From Sipunculus nudus (lineage: Eukaryota > Annelida > Sipuncula > Golfingiida > Sipunculidae), in the NCBI GenBank assembly GCA_026874595.1, contig CM049314.1:74352300-74416299 (forward strand): a stretch of DNA of 64,000 bases, given 5' to 3'. The position numbers were made by a program, and so were the translations under genes. The notes under the pieces were generated by a model. It was not told where the DNA came from, searched no databases, and saw only the letters and a list, made by a program, of their open reading frames with translations. This document shows positions 24,110 to 35,439 of the stretch, piece after piece. Position 1 is the stretch's first letter, and each line of letters opens with the position of its first letter.

Positions 24110-25279
24110 ATGGATCGTGAGCAAGTACAGAAGGCGTTACGTAATCCTAAACTCTGGTTGAGAATTGACGCAAGAGGAATGCCCAGGCAATCCGAAATAC
24201 AAGTGGCGTCAGCTGTTTACAGTGCCATTGTTCGTGAGCATGGCTACAGTGCTATTGAACCTGGGGATATAATAGGTGCACAGTTTCTCAAACAGGCTTG
24301 GATTGTGTACATGCTGAAAGAAGCTTCAGTGTTATTGGCAGTGAGTGCAGGGGTATTGGAAATTGAAAATAAACTTTTTCAAATGACAGAGTTCCATGAA
24401 ACAGGATGGACTCGGAAAACTGTGCGAGTGTCAGTTCATGGCATTCCAATGCATGTGAGTGATGATGAAGTTGAGCAGTGGCTTGACAAGTACATGGTAA
24501 GAGATACACCTGTACAACCCGCAATGGCAAAGAAAGGACTAAAAGAATCAAAATTTGCGTATTTATTTTCTGGAAATAGATTCTGCTATGCCACAGAAAT
24601 AAAACAAGCTATACCTAGATATACAACATTTATGATGGTCGACCCACTTGATCTTGGGGCCGCCAATCCAAAACTGCTTCAAGCAAATATCGTGGTTTAT
24701 CATGACAACCAGCCTGTGAATTGCAGTCACTGCAGAAACCTGGACCATAATGTAGCGGACTGTGATATTAAGGCTGGTCGAAGAAGGATGGCCCAGAAAA
24801 AGAAAAAGTGTTATTCGTGTGGTGCGATGGATCATCTGGCTCGAAGCTGTCCCAGCCAGCGAGAGCAAGCTGTTGAGTCCCAAGAGGAGGACGAACCTGA
24901 AGACGCCTACACCGACGCAGAGGCTGGCAGTGAGGATGACATGTCCAACATAACGCTGATTGCAGCAGAACCTGATGACCATCCAGTAACAGCTGAAAGT
25001 GATGGTGAGGCAGATAAACAAACTGATAGCCAAGTGAAAAAAGACAAGCGGAAACCAAAAAATGCAGCAAGTAAAAAAAAGACAGGGTTACCAAGGAACA
25101 CTGTCGCCTCTGATAATCCTGGAAAAGCGCCCGTCTGTCAACAGGTGATGATGCAGCGAGACAAACGACTGGCACAATCACCACCAGGTGAGGCACAACT
25201 TGACAAAAGGTCCAATATAGGTCCCCTCACAAACTGGCTTATCAAAGATAATACAACCCCCAAGGCTGGTGGGACATAA
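24110..25279 (+). CDS. LINE ORF1 protein with two CCHC zinc knuckles
   Basis: The 389-residue frame is intact. The N-terminal two thirds has no clear family match beyond ORF1-like nucleic-acid-binding proteins. Two zinc knuckles of the form C-x2-C-x4-H-x4-C follow each other (CSHCRNLDHNVADC and CYSCGAMDHLARSC, about residues 204-247), with a Lys-rich spacer. After them come an acidic and then a Lys-rich tail. Such ORF1 proteins bind the LINE RNA in a ribonucleoprotein. ORF2 starts 27 bases downstream. The start at 24110 is the first Met after the leader and agrees with the spacing. Confidence 0.85.
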   Translation: MDREQVQKALRNPKLWLRIDARGMPRQSEIQVASAVYSAIVREHGYSAIEPGDIIGAQFLKQAWIVYMLKEASVLLAVSAGVLEIENKLFQMTEFHETGWTRKTVRVSVHGIPMHVSDDEVEQWLDKYMVRDTPVQPAMAKKGLKESKFAYLFSGNRFCYATEIKQAIPRYTTFMMVDPLDLGAANPKLLQANIVVYHDNQPVNCSHCRNLDHNVADCDIKAGRRRMAQKKKKCYSCGAMDHLARSCPSQREQAVESQEEDEPEDAYTDAEAGSEDDMSNITLIAAEPDDHPVTAESDGEADKQTDSQVKKDKRKPKNAASKKKTGLPRNTVASDNPGKAPVCQQVMMQRDKRLAQSPPGEAQLDKRSNIGPLTNWLIKDNTTPKAGGT

Positions 25280-25306
25280 ACAAAACCCATTTACCCGTAT
25301 TGTCTC

Positions 25307-25939
25307 ATGAAAGTTGGATCACTGAACGTCAGAGGACTCCGCAAAAAGATGAAACGGACTGGTTTATGGTTAACGATAAAGAAAATGAAAATTGATATCT
25401 GTTTTATACAGGAGGCTTATGTTACACAGGAAGATGCAAAGATATGGGCTAATGAATGGGATGGAACATTGTTCTTTTCCCCATATAATAATTGTAGTAG
25501 AGGTTTAATTATATGCGTATCTAAAAAACTTCATGTAGAAGGAATGGTGCAGATTCAAATAAGTGAATACAATTCAAGAATTCAGCTGATTAAATTTAAA
25601 AGTGATGGTTCAAAATATGCATGTTTTAATATATATGCACCAAACAGTGATAAGGAGAAAATTATTTTCTTTAATCGATTAAAACATGTTGTACAGTCGC
25701 TAACTTTCTCGGATGAAATTGTAATTTTAGCTGGAGATATGAATACAGTTATGGAGGAAAGTATAGATAATATATATGGAGGGAAATGTAATGAAAAGGT
25801 GATTAAATTGTTTAATAACTGTATTAATTCCTGTGCATTAGATGATATTTATAGATCTATAAATAAGGATCAAAAGGAATTTACATGGTTCAGAAGGAAC
25901 CCGCTAGCTGCTAGACGGCTAGATTACATTTTTATTTGA
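25307..25939 (+). pseudogene. LINE ORF2, endonuclease part (ends at an in-frame TGA)
   Basis: Apurinic/apyrimidinic-type endonuclease motifs are present in order: LNVRGL near residue 6, FIQEAY (catalytic Glu), LAGDMNTV (catalytic Asp/Asn) and RRLDYIFI. The reading ends in TGA at 25937-25939, but the same frame continues past it and the final catalytic SDH motif (KSDHSFV) lies just beyond, near 25995. The stop is therefore a disabling mutation within a longer ORF2. The nuclease nicks target DNA to prime reverse transcription. Confidence 0.85.
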
Positions 25940-26572
25940 AAGGGGCTTCTAAATTTATGTAAATCATGTGAAATTAAACCTTACACAAAATCTGATCATT
26001 CATTTGTAACTGCCTCTATCAAACACCATTTAGATCGAGGTCCTGGATATTGGAAACTCAACAATAGTTTGTTCAAGAACAAAAATTTTATAGAATTAAT
26101 CAATAAGTTATTGGATAAAACGATATCAGGAAGTAACAAAGGACTTAACCCACAAATAGTATGGGAGGTATGTAAAAACAGAGTAAAATGCGCTGCATTA
26201 GATTACGGAAGATGTATAGCTTCTTCGACAAAGGTTGAAATGTTGGTGTATAAGGAGCGTTTAAAAGAACTTGAAAAGGAGTTTGTAAATAATCGGGGTA
26301 AAAATATTGGCGAAAAATATTGTGAGCTTAAAATGAAGTACGACATCTTGTGTGATGTAAACTTAAAAGGCGCACAAATAAGATCCAAACTGAAATGGAT
26401 TGAAGCCGGTGAAAAAAATACTTCATATTTCCTGGGCTTAAAGAGAGTAAGAGGTAGTATGAAGTGTATTTCGGTTATAAAAAAGAAAAATGGACATATT
26501 TGTGATGATATAGATGAAATAATGAATGAGTTATATAATTATTATTCTGAACTATACACGAAACATGGTTAA
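25940..26572 (+). pseudogene. LINE ORF2, linker between endonuclease and RT (ends at an in-frame TAA)
   Basis: Same frame as the pieces on each side. It contains the SDH motif near its start, GYWKLN, a helical charged region and the conserved KLKWIEAGEKNTSYFLGL (about 26389-26442), typical of the L1/Tx1 pre-RT region. It is closed by TAA at 26570-26572, after which the frame resumes at once. Confidence 0.8.
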
Positions 26573-28297
26573 TTTGTAAAAGAAAAGTACGATACATTTA
26601 TGGAGAATATAGTTACTCCTCAATTATCGGATGATGATCAAATGATATGCGACGGGGAAGTAACTGTAGAGGAATGCACTGAAGTAGTTAGGTCTATGAA
26701 TCCAAATGCAAGTCCCGGAATTGATGGTCTTGGGCCAAAATTTTATCAAACGTTCTGGAGTAAAATACAAAATATTGTTGTTGATTCATTAAATTATGCG
26801 TTAAAAGTTGGCAGATTGTCAGCCACTCAAAGGAAAGATATTATTATATTGTTACCAAAAGGAGATAAATTGACTAGGAATATAGATAATTTTAGACCAA
26901 TTACATTAACATGTACAGATTATAAACTTGTGGCAGGCGTATTAGCAAAACGATTACAAAGAATTATTATAAAGTTAATAAGTACTGATCAAACTGGCTA
27001 TATTAAGGGGCGTGGAATATTTCAGAATACTCGATTAATTGAAGATATTATATGGTACACGCAGCAAAATAAAATACCAGGTATTCTTCTAGCATTAGAT
27101 TATAGCAAGGCTTTTGATAGCCTGAATAGAGATTTCATGTTACAATGTTTAGAATCATACAATTGTGGGCATAATTATCTACAATGGATAAGGCTCCTTT
27201 ATAAAGATACACAAAGTTGTGTGTCTAATGCCGGCTGGTTATCAAAGTTATTTTCGCTGGAAAGTGGGATTAAACAAGGGTGCCCTTTAAGTGCCCTACT
27301 ATTTATTTTGTCAGTTGAGATATTTTCATGTAAATTAAAGCAAGATTTTACAATTTCTGGTGTAAAAGTAGGCGAAACGCAAGTAAAATTAACACAGTAT
27401 GCCGACGACTTGACTGTTTTTTGTGGAGATAAGATGTCGGTTTTGAAAGTATTCAAATATGCAACAGAATTTGAACAATTCACCGGCCTAAGATTGAATA
27501 TGAAAAAAACTTGTGGGATGTGGTTAGGAAAGTGGAAGGATAGGAGAGACTCCTTAGCTTCCCTAAATATGATACCGCCGGGTGAAAATGTAAAGATACT
27601 AGGTGTCAGATATGCCAATGACCGGTCAGCAGCTGAGGTGGAGAGTAATTGGGAAATCAGGATTAAAAATATAGAAAAAACTGTTAAATCCTGGAGCAAA
27701 AGAAATTTAAGTATTCATGGTAGAGTAATTCTATCAAAGAGTTTGCTGGCCTCACAAATCGTACATTTACTGATGGTACTGCACCCACCGGAACATGTTT
27801 GTAAACGGGTTAACGGTATGATATATAAATTCATTTGGCAGGGTACTGGAAAAGGAAAAGAAAAAGTAAAGAGACTTGTTATGCAGCAGGGATATAGGTA
27901 TGGGGGAATTAATGTTCCAGTTGTTGAAAATATACAGAAAAAATATTTATATTAAATGGTTGAAAAGATTTATGAAATGTTATGACGATAATTGGTTCTT
28001 GATTGGAAAAATGTTATTGGAGTATTTTGGTAATAACATGGTTGTTGCATATTCCAACACAAATTTTGCAAATTTTACACCAAAGGATTATATTAAAAAA
28101 TGCCAATGTTTTATCTCAACTTTTTGAAAACAGTTTTAGACAGTAAAGATGTAAATAATGAATTGGCTGAAAAACAAATGATATGGAATAATGTTAATGT
28201 AAAATACAAAGGTAATACTCTATTCTTTGGCGATTGGTTGAAAAAAGGTATTGTGCATGTTTCAGATGTACTTAACCATAATGCTGGAGTGACTGAT
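26573..28297 (+). pseudogene. LINE ORF2, reverse transcriptase part (frameshifted, 3'-truncated)
   Basis: RT blocks in order: ASPGIDGLGPKFYQ, LLPKGDK, NFRPITLTCTDYK, DQTGYIKGRGI, LLALDYSKAFDSL (catalytic Asp), GIKQGCPLSALLF and the catalytic QYADDLTVF at residues 266-274 of the 26600-27955 frame. Near 27930-27950, in an A-rich run, the frame shifts (continuing in 27876-28127), then shifts again near 28100. It ends after GDWLKKGIVHVSDVL. The thumb and C-terminal region are missing. Catalytic residues are intact, but the copy cannot make a full ORF2. Confidence 0.85.
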
Positions 28298-28340
28298 TAA
28301 TATGATGTCAAAATTTTTCTATTAAAAGAAACACTCTTAC

Positions 28341-28416
28341 CTGAGAGTGGTAGGAACAGTAGAGTTTCTGTCATGACATAGCCCAGCATAGGTCACCCTC
28401 TGGTGACAAGGACAAA
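28341..28416 (-). CDS. Exon: Cys-containing linker before REJ
   Basis: The exon is 76 nt. The acceptor has a long pyrimidine tract (TTACCTTTTTAG) and the donor is CTCAG|GTAAGAG. It reads VCPCHQRVTYAGLCHD then a Ser/Thr-rich tail, and is open throughout in the required phase. It enters in phase 1 and leaves in phase 2. No domain family is recognised; three cysteines suggest a small disulfide-linked segment. It lies only about 44 bp from the truncated end of an antisense LINE that fills the next intron. Confidence 0.72.
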
Positions 28417-29039
28417 CTAAAAAGGTAAAATGAAAGAACATTTACTGTCTTGAACCTAACATTAATGTTTACAATAGACTCAGCAACTGTGTCTGATATA
28501 AGTACGTTAGTCTAGTATTAATTATTTATCAGCTTATAAGTTTAAGTACTTGACAGTATTTCAGGTAGTTATTTTGTATTAACCACATCCAAACTGAATT
28601 AATTAAGATTGTGCCAACAGTTTTGTGTAACATATAAAGCTAAAAAATTACCCTGGGATCAGGATAAATTTAAGGATATTTTTATAATAAGTAGAGAAAA
28701 AAATTATCTAAACTAGGGACCCAAAGATCTTCAGTTTCTTCCACTATTGGCAGGTGAGCAATACCTGGAAGATAAAACGTTTAGGATGAAAAGTTGGCTT
28801 CAAATGCATCCACATTCTTTCCTAAAAGGTTAGTCCTGTGGCCTTGACCCCGAAATCATGAGTGTTCTTGTGTACGCGATGGGCCAAATATAAGTCAAGC
28901 TTGAAAACCATATGTCAATCCAAACTGCAGTTATCACGAGGAATAAAAAATACCAGACATACAGAATAAGGAACAGATGAACGGACAGGGTGTTTAATAT
29001 AGGCCATCTGCTAATTCAAGCGGGGCCCTAATAAACAGC

Positions 29040-29620
29040 ACAAGGTTTTAGGACACAAATGATACCAAAGTTGCTAATCTTATAGTATCAATTTAATTTG
29101 ACAGTCTCAAAATAATGGAAGAAATGCATCAAACATAGAAAAAATACAGGATGCGCCACCAGTTTTCAGGGACTGAAGAAACTAATCATACTCAATAAAC
29201 CAGGGTTTCAGGACACTGGATTAAACCAGAGCTGAGAAACTGACATAATGCTGCCATTTGTCTAGAAAACATATAAAAATTGTAAAAATTAGAAAAAATA
29301 CAGGTGGCGCCACAAGTTTTTAGGAACTGACAATACTAGTCATGTTTAATATTCGAGGCAAGAGTCATCGTAATCCATGCATTAATTATCACGATACTGG
29401 AGGTTATGTATCAATGTTTTAATTATTCTTGGGGGTACATAGGTCACACTGAGCTTATTCAGGTTCCCAAGGGGATTTTTTGTTGACCTTCCTGGACATA
29501 CATGCATTTTAGGAGTTTCTCGGTCTAGTGATTAAGATTTGTGCCCTGCTAATGGATGGCCGTATGGACGACGGACAAACCGTCATTTCAATCTCAGTTG
29601 ACTTTAAATGAGCTAAAATA
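29040..29620 (+). repeat. R2-related repeat, degenerate copy
   Basis: Two monomers with 'aaaaatacaggatgcgccacc' and 'aatacaggtggcgccac' lie here. The copy has the familiar 'ttcccaaggggattttt' and 'gatttgtgccctg' segments, then 'gacgacggacaaac' and a degenerate terminal stem ('ctcagttgac...gagctaaaa'). It sits immediately upstream (plus sense) of the 18-nt microexon. Confidence 0.65.
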
Positions 29621-29636
29621 CAAGATAAAAGCTTAC

Positions 29637-29654
29637 CTGGCAAAGTAGATGTGG
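29637..29654 (-). CDS. 18-nt microexon continuing the Pro/Thr linker
   Basis: An 18-nt block lies between a strong acceptor (pyrimidine-rich, ending CGTCTTTTTTACAG) and a GTAAGC donor on the minus strand. In phase it reads Pro-Thr-Ser-Thr-Leu-Pro, completing the Pro codon started by the exon 12 kb upstream. Composition agrees with the preceding linker. It is symmetrical in phase, so it could be alternatively included. RNA evidence is needed because microexons are easy to over-call. Confidence 0.55.
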
Positions 29655-30039
29655 CTGTAAAAAAGACGGAGACACTTTTTATGATAGGATCCTGCTGATA
29701 TGTACTACAGCTGAGGTTTTATACCACATGGTGATTATGCATGTGGCAAACACCACCAACACAGTACAGATCATATTTAAATGTCATTTGATTTTGATGA
29801 AAGGTCAAATATTGTACAAAACATATTACAAACCGCAGGTTGGCTACCTGTAAATACGCTTACCATATTATATGTTTAGAATGAACTAATTGCAAAATAA
29901 ATATGTTACCTATTCGTTATTAACGTTACTCATGTATAATGCTAGACTGGATTGCTAAAGATGTGTATTAACAGCTGTGAAACAGACCAGAAGACCTACA
30001 AGAAAGAACCATCAATATGTGGAAAGTGACAATTTTTTT

Positions 30040-30135
30040 TTTATTTATTTTTTTTTGGTGGAGGTAACCGCGAATTGAACCCACGATCTCCCGGCTTTGA
30101 GTCCTGCGCTCTACCCCTGAGCCATAGAAGCCGGT
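30040..30135 (-). mobile_element. tRNA-derived SINE head
   Basis: On the minus strand: TGGCTCAGGGGTAGAGC (A-box region), a loop with ACTCAAAG, then GTGGGTTCAATTC (B-box region) and a T-rich stretch on the plus strand at 30029-30058 as the A-rich tail. It shares the ACTCAAAG loop with the sequence at 15935-16003. Arm pairing is imperfect, so it is not a convincing functional tRNA gene. Confidence 0.55.
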
Positions 30136-30719
30136 CTAAGTGACAATGTTGCAAAATTGAACCAATGAACTAATTTGGGCATTCAAGTATCCACCACAGG
30201 CCAAAATAGATTAATATCCTAAGTACATGGTGGGTATTTATACTCACAAGTTGTCATTTATTGATAATAGGACATGGTGGCCAGTGAAATAATGTGGTTG
30301 ACTTCATATTTGTTTCAGTGTTTCATTTCAGGTTCAAATTTGGTGACCTCACCATACAGTAAACTAACATAAAGCATATCCTTTACTGTATGAATTATTC
30401 AATATGTCGGCAAATTCTTTACAATTTAAAAGGACCAAGAGAACAATAAACTAGTAATAAAGGTCTTGTCCTTTATAGGAAATGATATTACAGGTCTCAC
30501 ATTATTCAGACTATCAATCTTGTCTTAATGATAACATAAATAATCTGTTGATATTAATAGTATCGAAAATTTGTCTCAAGACACCACATGCACAGTTTAT
30601 TAATACGAGACCACTATGAGGCTACAGTTAACAAATGTTCACCTGTGTATTTGAGGCATCTTATTCACGAATGTTTCATTTTTGCAAATATCGCAAATTT
30701 AAAACACAAAAACAAAAAA

Positions 30720-30840
30720 AATAAGGGACCCTTTGGTCACGGCGCTCAGCTGAACTTTGTAAAATTTTATCAGGTGCTTATTTATTTTTTTTTACACATT
30801 ACCACTTGAAAAGCTATGAGGAAATGGCCTTTCTGTTTGG
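30720..30840 (+). repeat. Repeat head related to 16915 and 41985
   Basis: 'gggaccctttggtcac' is followed by 'ggcgctcagctgaac', then 'aagctatgaggaaatggcc' about 80 bp later. The last motif recurs at about 42090 after the same head, so the two are copies of one family. Confidence 0.55.
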
Positions 30841-31009
30841 GGATAATCAAACGCTAAATATATTAATGCAAGACAAAAACTACAAGTGCACATTTTGGAC
30901 AACATCCAAGGAGCATTACCACTAGCATTACCTCACACGATGAGGTAAAAAGCTGATTTATCATCACATTACATTGCATATAATGTACTGTATTTCCTTG
31001 TACAAATAA

Positions 31010-31011
<2 letters not shown>

Positions 31012-31056
<45 letters not shown>
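31012..31056. repeat. (TA)n microsatellite
   Basis: About 22 uninterrupted TA units. It lies about 110 bp from a CTTCGTCAG motif, an arrangement repeated at 38417-38594. Confidence 0.95.
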
Positions 31057-31059
<3 letters not shown>

Positions 31060-31424
31060 AATTATCATAAAAAGAAGAGAGACATTAACGCCAAAGTTTA
31101 AACTATCATATTATTTGGATAACATATACAGATTGTTGCTGAATTTTCAGCTACCCCTGAAACCTTCGTCAGAGCGAGTGACTATCTGTAAACAGAGCTG
31201 AAAGTGTGACCCTTCGCTAGGTAAACGGGGCTGGCTTGCCAGCTGTATCCGTTAATCTGTCTTAATGGGTATATACCCATGAACCCCTCCCTGTCTTTGA
31301 TACCCCAGCAGCCCTGTTTTCATGTGGCTTTACACAGGCCAGTTCTGACAAGACATCAGACAGATTAATGGGTTGGCCTTGATGTCTCTCTTCTTTTTAT
31401 GTTCATTGACAGTCTTATGCCAGC

Positions 31425-31610
31425 ACCCGGAGAATTTATATATATGTCACAAGGGGAGAAATGACTGGTGGGCTGATCGTGGAATCGAACCCGCTGGTTC
31501 GAAATTTTAACAGCATATTTCGATGCAACATCACCGGGCGTGTGTTGGTTGGTGTAAAGCTGTCCCATCCCTGTGAGTGGGGTCGGGAATTGGTGGCTCC
31601 AAAACCAGAA
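31425..31610 (-). mobile_element. Gypsy integrase-end fragment fused to a SINE-like tail
   Basis: On the minus strand a short stretch matches the integrase C-terminal end also found at 36900-36960 (the segment spelling the LHRNMLLK codons, here slightly frameshifted). It is followed by 'gcgggttcgattccacgat' and 'cccaccagtcatttctc', the same tail as in the SINE-like copy at 38326-38416. So two different element types share a junction. Confidence 0.5.
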
Positions 31611-31929
31611 CACAAAGTGTTTTACCCAGTTTAATGCCTGTAGAAGTGACAAAAAGTGCAATAATATAATTGCTGTGTAGCACTCGGGTCTCGACCTGCC
31701 AAACTGCCCGATTCCCGCGCTTCACTTCTACTTATATTATGTGACCTCTGACCTTTAATTAAAATAACAAGAACAAGGTACCCTATTCACTGCAAAAGTA
31801 TCACCTTTCACAACATTCGTGATACGGTCGGCTGCGCGAAAAGCCAACTGTAACAGTAAACATTAAAACACAACAATATAATTGTGGTATGGCAATTGAT
31901 CTGTATCTAGATCTACTCTGTGATATATT

Positions 31930-31948
31930 CCCCCCCCCCCCCCCCCCC
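31930..31948. repeat. Poly(C) tract
   Basis: Nineteen consecutive C residues; its length may be unreliable. Confidence 0.9.
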
Positions 31949-32154
31949 ATCGTGAAATGGCGTCCTCGTCATTTGGTATCATATCTAAACAAGGCCTACA
32001 GGCCTAATGCGAACCAGTGCAAAGATTGGGAGTATGAATGGAGGTTTATTTTTAAAATTTAATATTGATCCTCTTAAATCCTGCATATCTACCTTAGTCA
32101 TTATGATTATAGCAAAATGGCCTTTCGGACCTGCAAGTTTCAGACTAGGACATT

Positions 32155-34132
32155 TTAAAACTAGAATATGGGTAGTCGACAAGCGACTATATGTATCTGC
32201 AGAAATCAGAGAGGGACGGGTGAAGTGAGGCATGGATTAAGTGGCAAAGGGAATAGAGCGAGGTGTGTTGCATATTAGCATGGATGTCTGCAGTGTAAAT
32301 GTGAATGTAGGTGGTGCCACCTGTCATAAAATCGAGGAAATTGTCCAGGATATATAAACCTGCAAAATTTCAGGTGGATAATTCAAACCACTGCTGAGAT
32401 ATGAGTGATTTTATCTTAAGCAAATGGTCAGATGGACGCTGTGCATAAATGGTTGCAGGTGGCGCCACCAGTTTTGCTTATGATGAAGAGCTATGTGAGA
32501 TCTATACACATGAAAAATATTGACCCAATCGGTCAAACAGTTCCCGAGATATGAATTTGGATGTCTGCAGAGTAAACGTGAATCTAGGTGGCGCCACCTG
32601 TCATAAAATCAAGAAAGCTGTCCAGGATGTATAAACCTGCAAAATTTCAGGTGGATAAGTCAAATCACTTGTGAGACATGAGTGATTTTATCCCAAGGCA
32701 GATGAACAGGTGGACCCTGTTCATAAGTGGTTGCAGGTGGCGCCACCATTTTTGCTTAGGATGAAGAGCTATCTGAGATCTACACGCATGCGAAATTTTG
32801 GCCCAAACGTTCTCCGAGATATGAGCTTGGATGTCTGCAGAATAAACCTGAATATATGTGGCGCCATCTGTCATAAAAAATCAAGAGAGCTGTCAAGGAT
32901 GTATAAACCTGCAAAATTTCAAGTGGATAAGTCAAACCACTGCTGAGATATGAGTGATTTTTATCCCAAGCAAATGAACAGATGGACGCTGTGCATAAAT
33001 GATTGCAGGTGGCGCCACCAGTTTTGCTTATGATGAAGAGCTATATGGGATCTATACACATGCAAAATTTTGACCCAATCGGTCAAACGGTTCCCGAGAT
33101 ATGAACTCGGATGTTTGCAGAGTAAACGTGAATGTAGGTGGCGCCACCTGTCATAAAATCGAGAAAGCTGTCCAGGATGTATAAATTTGCAAAATTTCAG
33201 ATGGATAAGTCAAACCACTTGTGAGACATGAGTGATTTTGACCCTAGGCATATGAACAGATCGACCCTGTGCATAAGTGGTTGCAGGTGGCGCCACCAGT
33301 TTTGCTTATGATGAAGAGCTATAAGAGATCTATACACATGCGAAATTTTGGCTCAATCGGACAAACGGTTCCCGAGATATGAGCTTGGATGTCTGCAGAA
33401 TAAACCTGAATGTAGGTGGCGCCACCTGTCATAAAATCAAGAGAGCTGTCCAGGATGTATAAACCTGCAAAATTTCAAGTGGATAAGTCAAACCACTGCT
33501 GAGATATGAGTGATTTTATCCCAAGGCAGATGAACAGATGGACGCTGTGCATAAGTGGTTGCAGGTGGCGCCATTACTTTTGCCTACGATGAAGAGCTAT
33601 GTGAGATCTATACACACGCAAAAGCAACATTTTGGACCAATCGGTCAAACGGTTCCCGAGATATGAACTTGGATGTCTGCAGAGTAAACGTGAATGTAGG
33701 TGGCGCCACCTGTCATAAAATCGAGAAAGCTGTCCAGGATGTAATAAACCTGCAAAATTGCAGGTGGAAAAGTCAAACCACTGCTGAGGTATGAGTGATT
33801 TTATCCAAAGGCAGATGAACAGATGGACGCTGTGCAAAAATGGTTGCAGGTAGCTACATTTGTGCAAAATTTTAGCCTGATCGGTCCAACGGTTCCCAAG
33901 ATATGTGGGTTTATGTATGGAAACACACGCACAAATGGATGCTGGGCAGAGAGGAAAGGTCAGAGATCAACCAGGCGCAGCAGTTCACATGTGACCGATC
34001 ATTATTCCGAATTTTAAAAAAATTCTGCCCAGTGGTTATGGAGGAGTTCTCTGGAAACCTATGCGGCGCTGGCGGCAGCGTCGGCATCCGACTGAAAAAA
34101 TAGTATCCGAAAAACTCTGTTTTGGTGGATAC
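32155..34132 (+). mobile_element. Repeat element R1, copy b (about five 278-bp dimers)
   Basis: Left stem-loop 'gtagtcgacaagcgactat' at 32172-32190; right stem-loop GTATCC...GGATAC at 34103-34132. The core repeats with a period of about 278 bp (palindrome at 32458, 32736, 33008, 33286, 33564). Each period holds a second palindrome about 129 bp later (32587, 33137, 33415, 33699). The palindrome is GGTGGCGCCACC. Monomer text includes 'aaaccactgctgagatatg' and 'ttcccgagatatgag'. Non-coding. Confidence 0.8.
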
Positions 34133-34490
34133 AATGATTGTAGCTGGCACCACCAGTCCTATATACAAGGAAGAGGTATATAAATATGGCGAATGTCAGA
34201 CTGATATGTCAAACCCCTCCTGTGAAATAAGCAGCGACATACACTGTGAAAAAATTATTGTAGGTGGCGCCACCCGTCCTGTACACTATAAAACACCCGA
34301 TATGTATAAACATGCCCAATTTTAGGCTGATGTATCAAATTCCTCTGTAGAAATAAACAGGCGCATACACTGCAAAGGTCAATGTAGGTGGCACCACCTG
34401 TCTTGTAAATGAGAATACCATCAAAGACGCATAGACAGGTAAAAATATCAGTCCAATATATCAAACTTCCCCAGAGTTTGATGCACTGGG
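34133..34490 (+). repeat. Repeat family R3, three monomers of about 120 bp
   Basis: Copies of 'gtaggtggcgccacccgtc' or variants lie at about 34144, 34263 and 34387, each followed by 'aggctgatgtatcaaa'-type text. They directly follow the R1 terminal stem-loop, as R2 follows R1 copy a at 18225. Confidence 0.65.
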
Positions 34491-34499
34491 CTGACAAGG

Positions 34500-34900
34500 C
34501 TTAGGTGAGTAAGGCAGTTGCCCTCGAGTGAAACTCTTGACCTATACCTGGCTAGACTGAGTGAACTTTTGAATTGTACCTGGCTGCAATGAGTGAACTC
34601 TTGACCTGTTGCATAATCTGACACAGGTGGCAGTCTGCCAAAGCTTTAAATAGAGTAAGGCTGAACTTTGGTGCCAAATATGATGCAGTGAGCAGTCTGC
34701 CAAAGCTATAAATAGAATGCAGCTACTGCACTGAGTGAACTCTTGACCTATGCCTGGCTGCACTTCTTCCAACCCTGGCACTGTGCCAAAACTATTTATA
34801 GAGCCGACATCATCTTGGCTAATAGCCAACATCAAGGCACTGGCAATCTGCCAATGGTAAACCAAGTGCTGCCATCTGTACACAAAAGTGGTCCCTACTT
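34500..34900. repeat. Local interspersed repeats
   Basis: 'gagtgaactcttgacct' and 'cagtctgccaaagct' each recur two or three times in 400 bp. No coding or RNA feature is recognised. Confidence 0.5.
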
Positions 34901-35439
34901 GAAATCACTTTGAAATTTATTTTCCCAATACAAAATGCTTTTCTGCTGACTTTTTATAAAAAAGAAATCAGGAATATATGAAAAATTATTACGGATGCAT
35001 ACTGAATGCAAAATTAAAATACAGACATATCTCATTGATGACAAATTCTTGAATTAAGTTGAGTAGGGATACCAATAATTTATAATCCACGTACAGTTGT
35101 CTTTATATAGCCACAGAGAACTTAATATCCATGATTGTAACATTGCCTGGTATGATGTATAACTTTTATCATAAATCTAAATTTTTTAAAAGCTTTTAAA
35201 AAAACTTTCTTTTCAATATTAACCAAAGATAATCTTAAATCTAAATGTCTAGTGGTATGATGTAATGGATGCTGATAAACTGGTGCCAGGCTAGATGTAA
35301 CAGCATAACACAGCTAACATATATGGTAAAATGAATCAATTCAATCTCCATAATTCAGCCAAAATCATTCATGTGGAACCATTAATGACAATTATTATAA
35401 GAATTATTGTAGGGATTATTCTTGTAAAATATTAAACAA

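Larger units (their letters stand above)
23880..28300 (+). mobile_element. L1/Tx1-like LINE, antisense in the host intron, 3'-truncated
   Basis: The element has a 5' leader (about 23880-24109), ORF1 (24110-25279) and a broken ORF2 (25307-28297). It fills almost the whole 4497-bp intron between the host exons at 23611-23843 and 28341-28416; only about 80 bp of intron is not LINE. ORF2 stops being recognisable near 28297, without the usual C-terminal part or poly(A) tail, so the 3' end is lost. No target-site duplication could be found. Confidence 0.85.

Noticed and set aside
28341..28367. A shorter 27-nt version of the exon at 28341-28416 using the acceptor 'catgacag'
   Set aside because: That acceptor has no pyrimidine tract. 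The acceptor at 28417 has a strong one and gives an open, in-phase 76-nt exon.
30050..30135. Functional tRNA gene
   Set aside because: A and B boxes are present, but the anticodon and acceptor stems do not pair properly and the sequence runs into an oligo-A tail on the minus strand. A SINE head explains it better.
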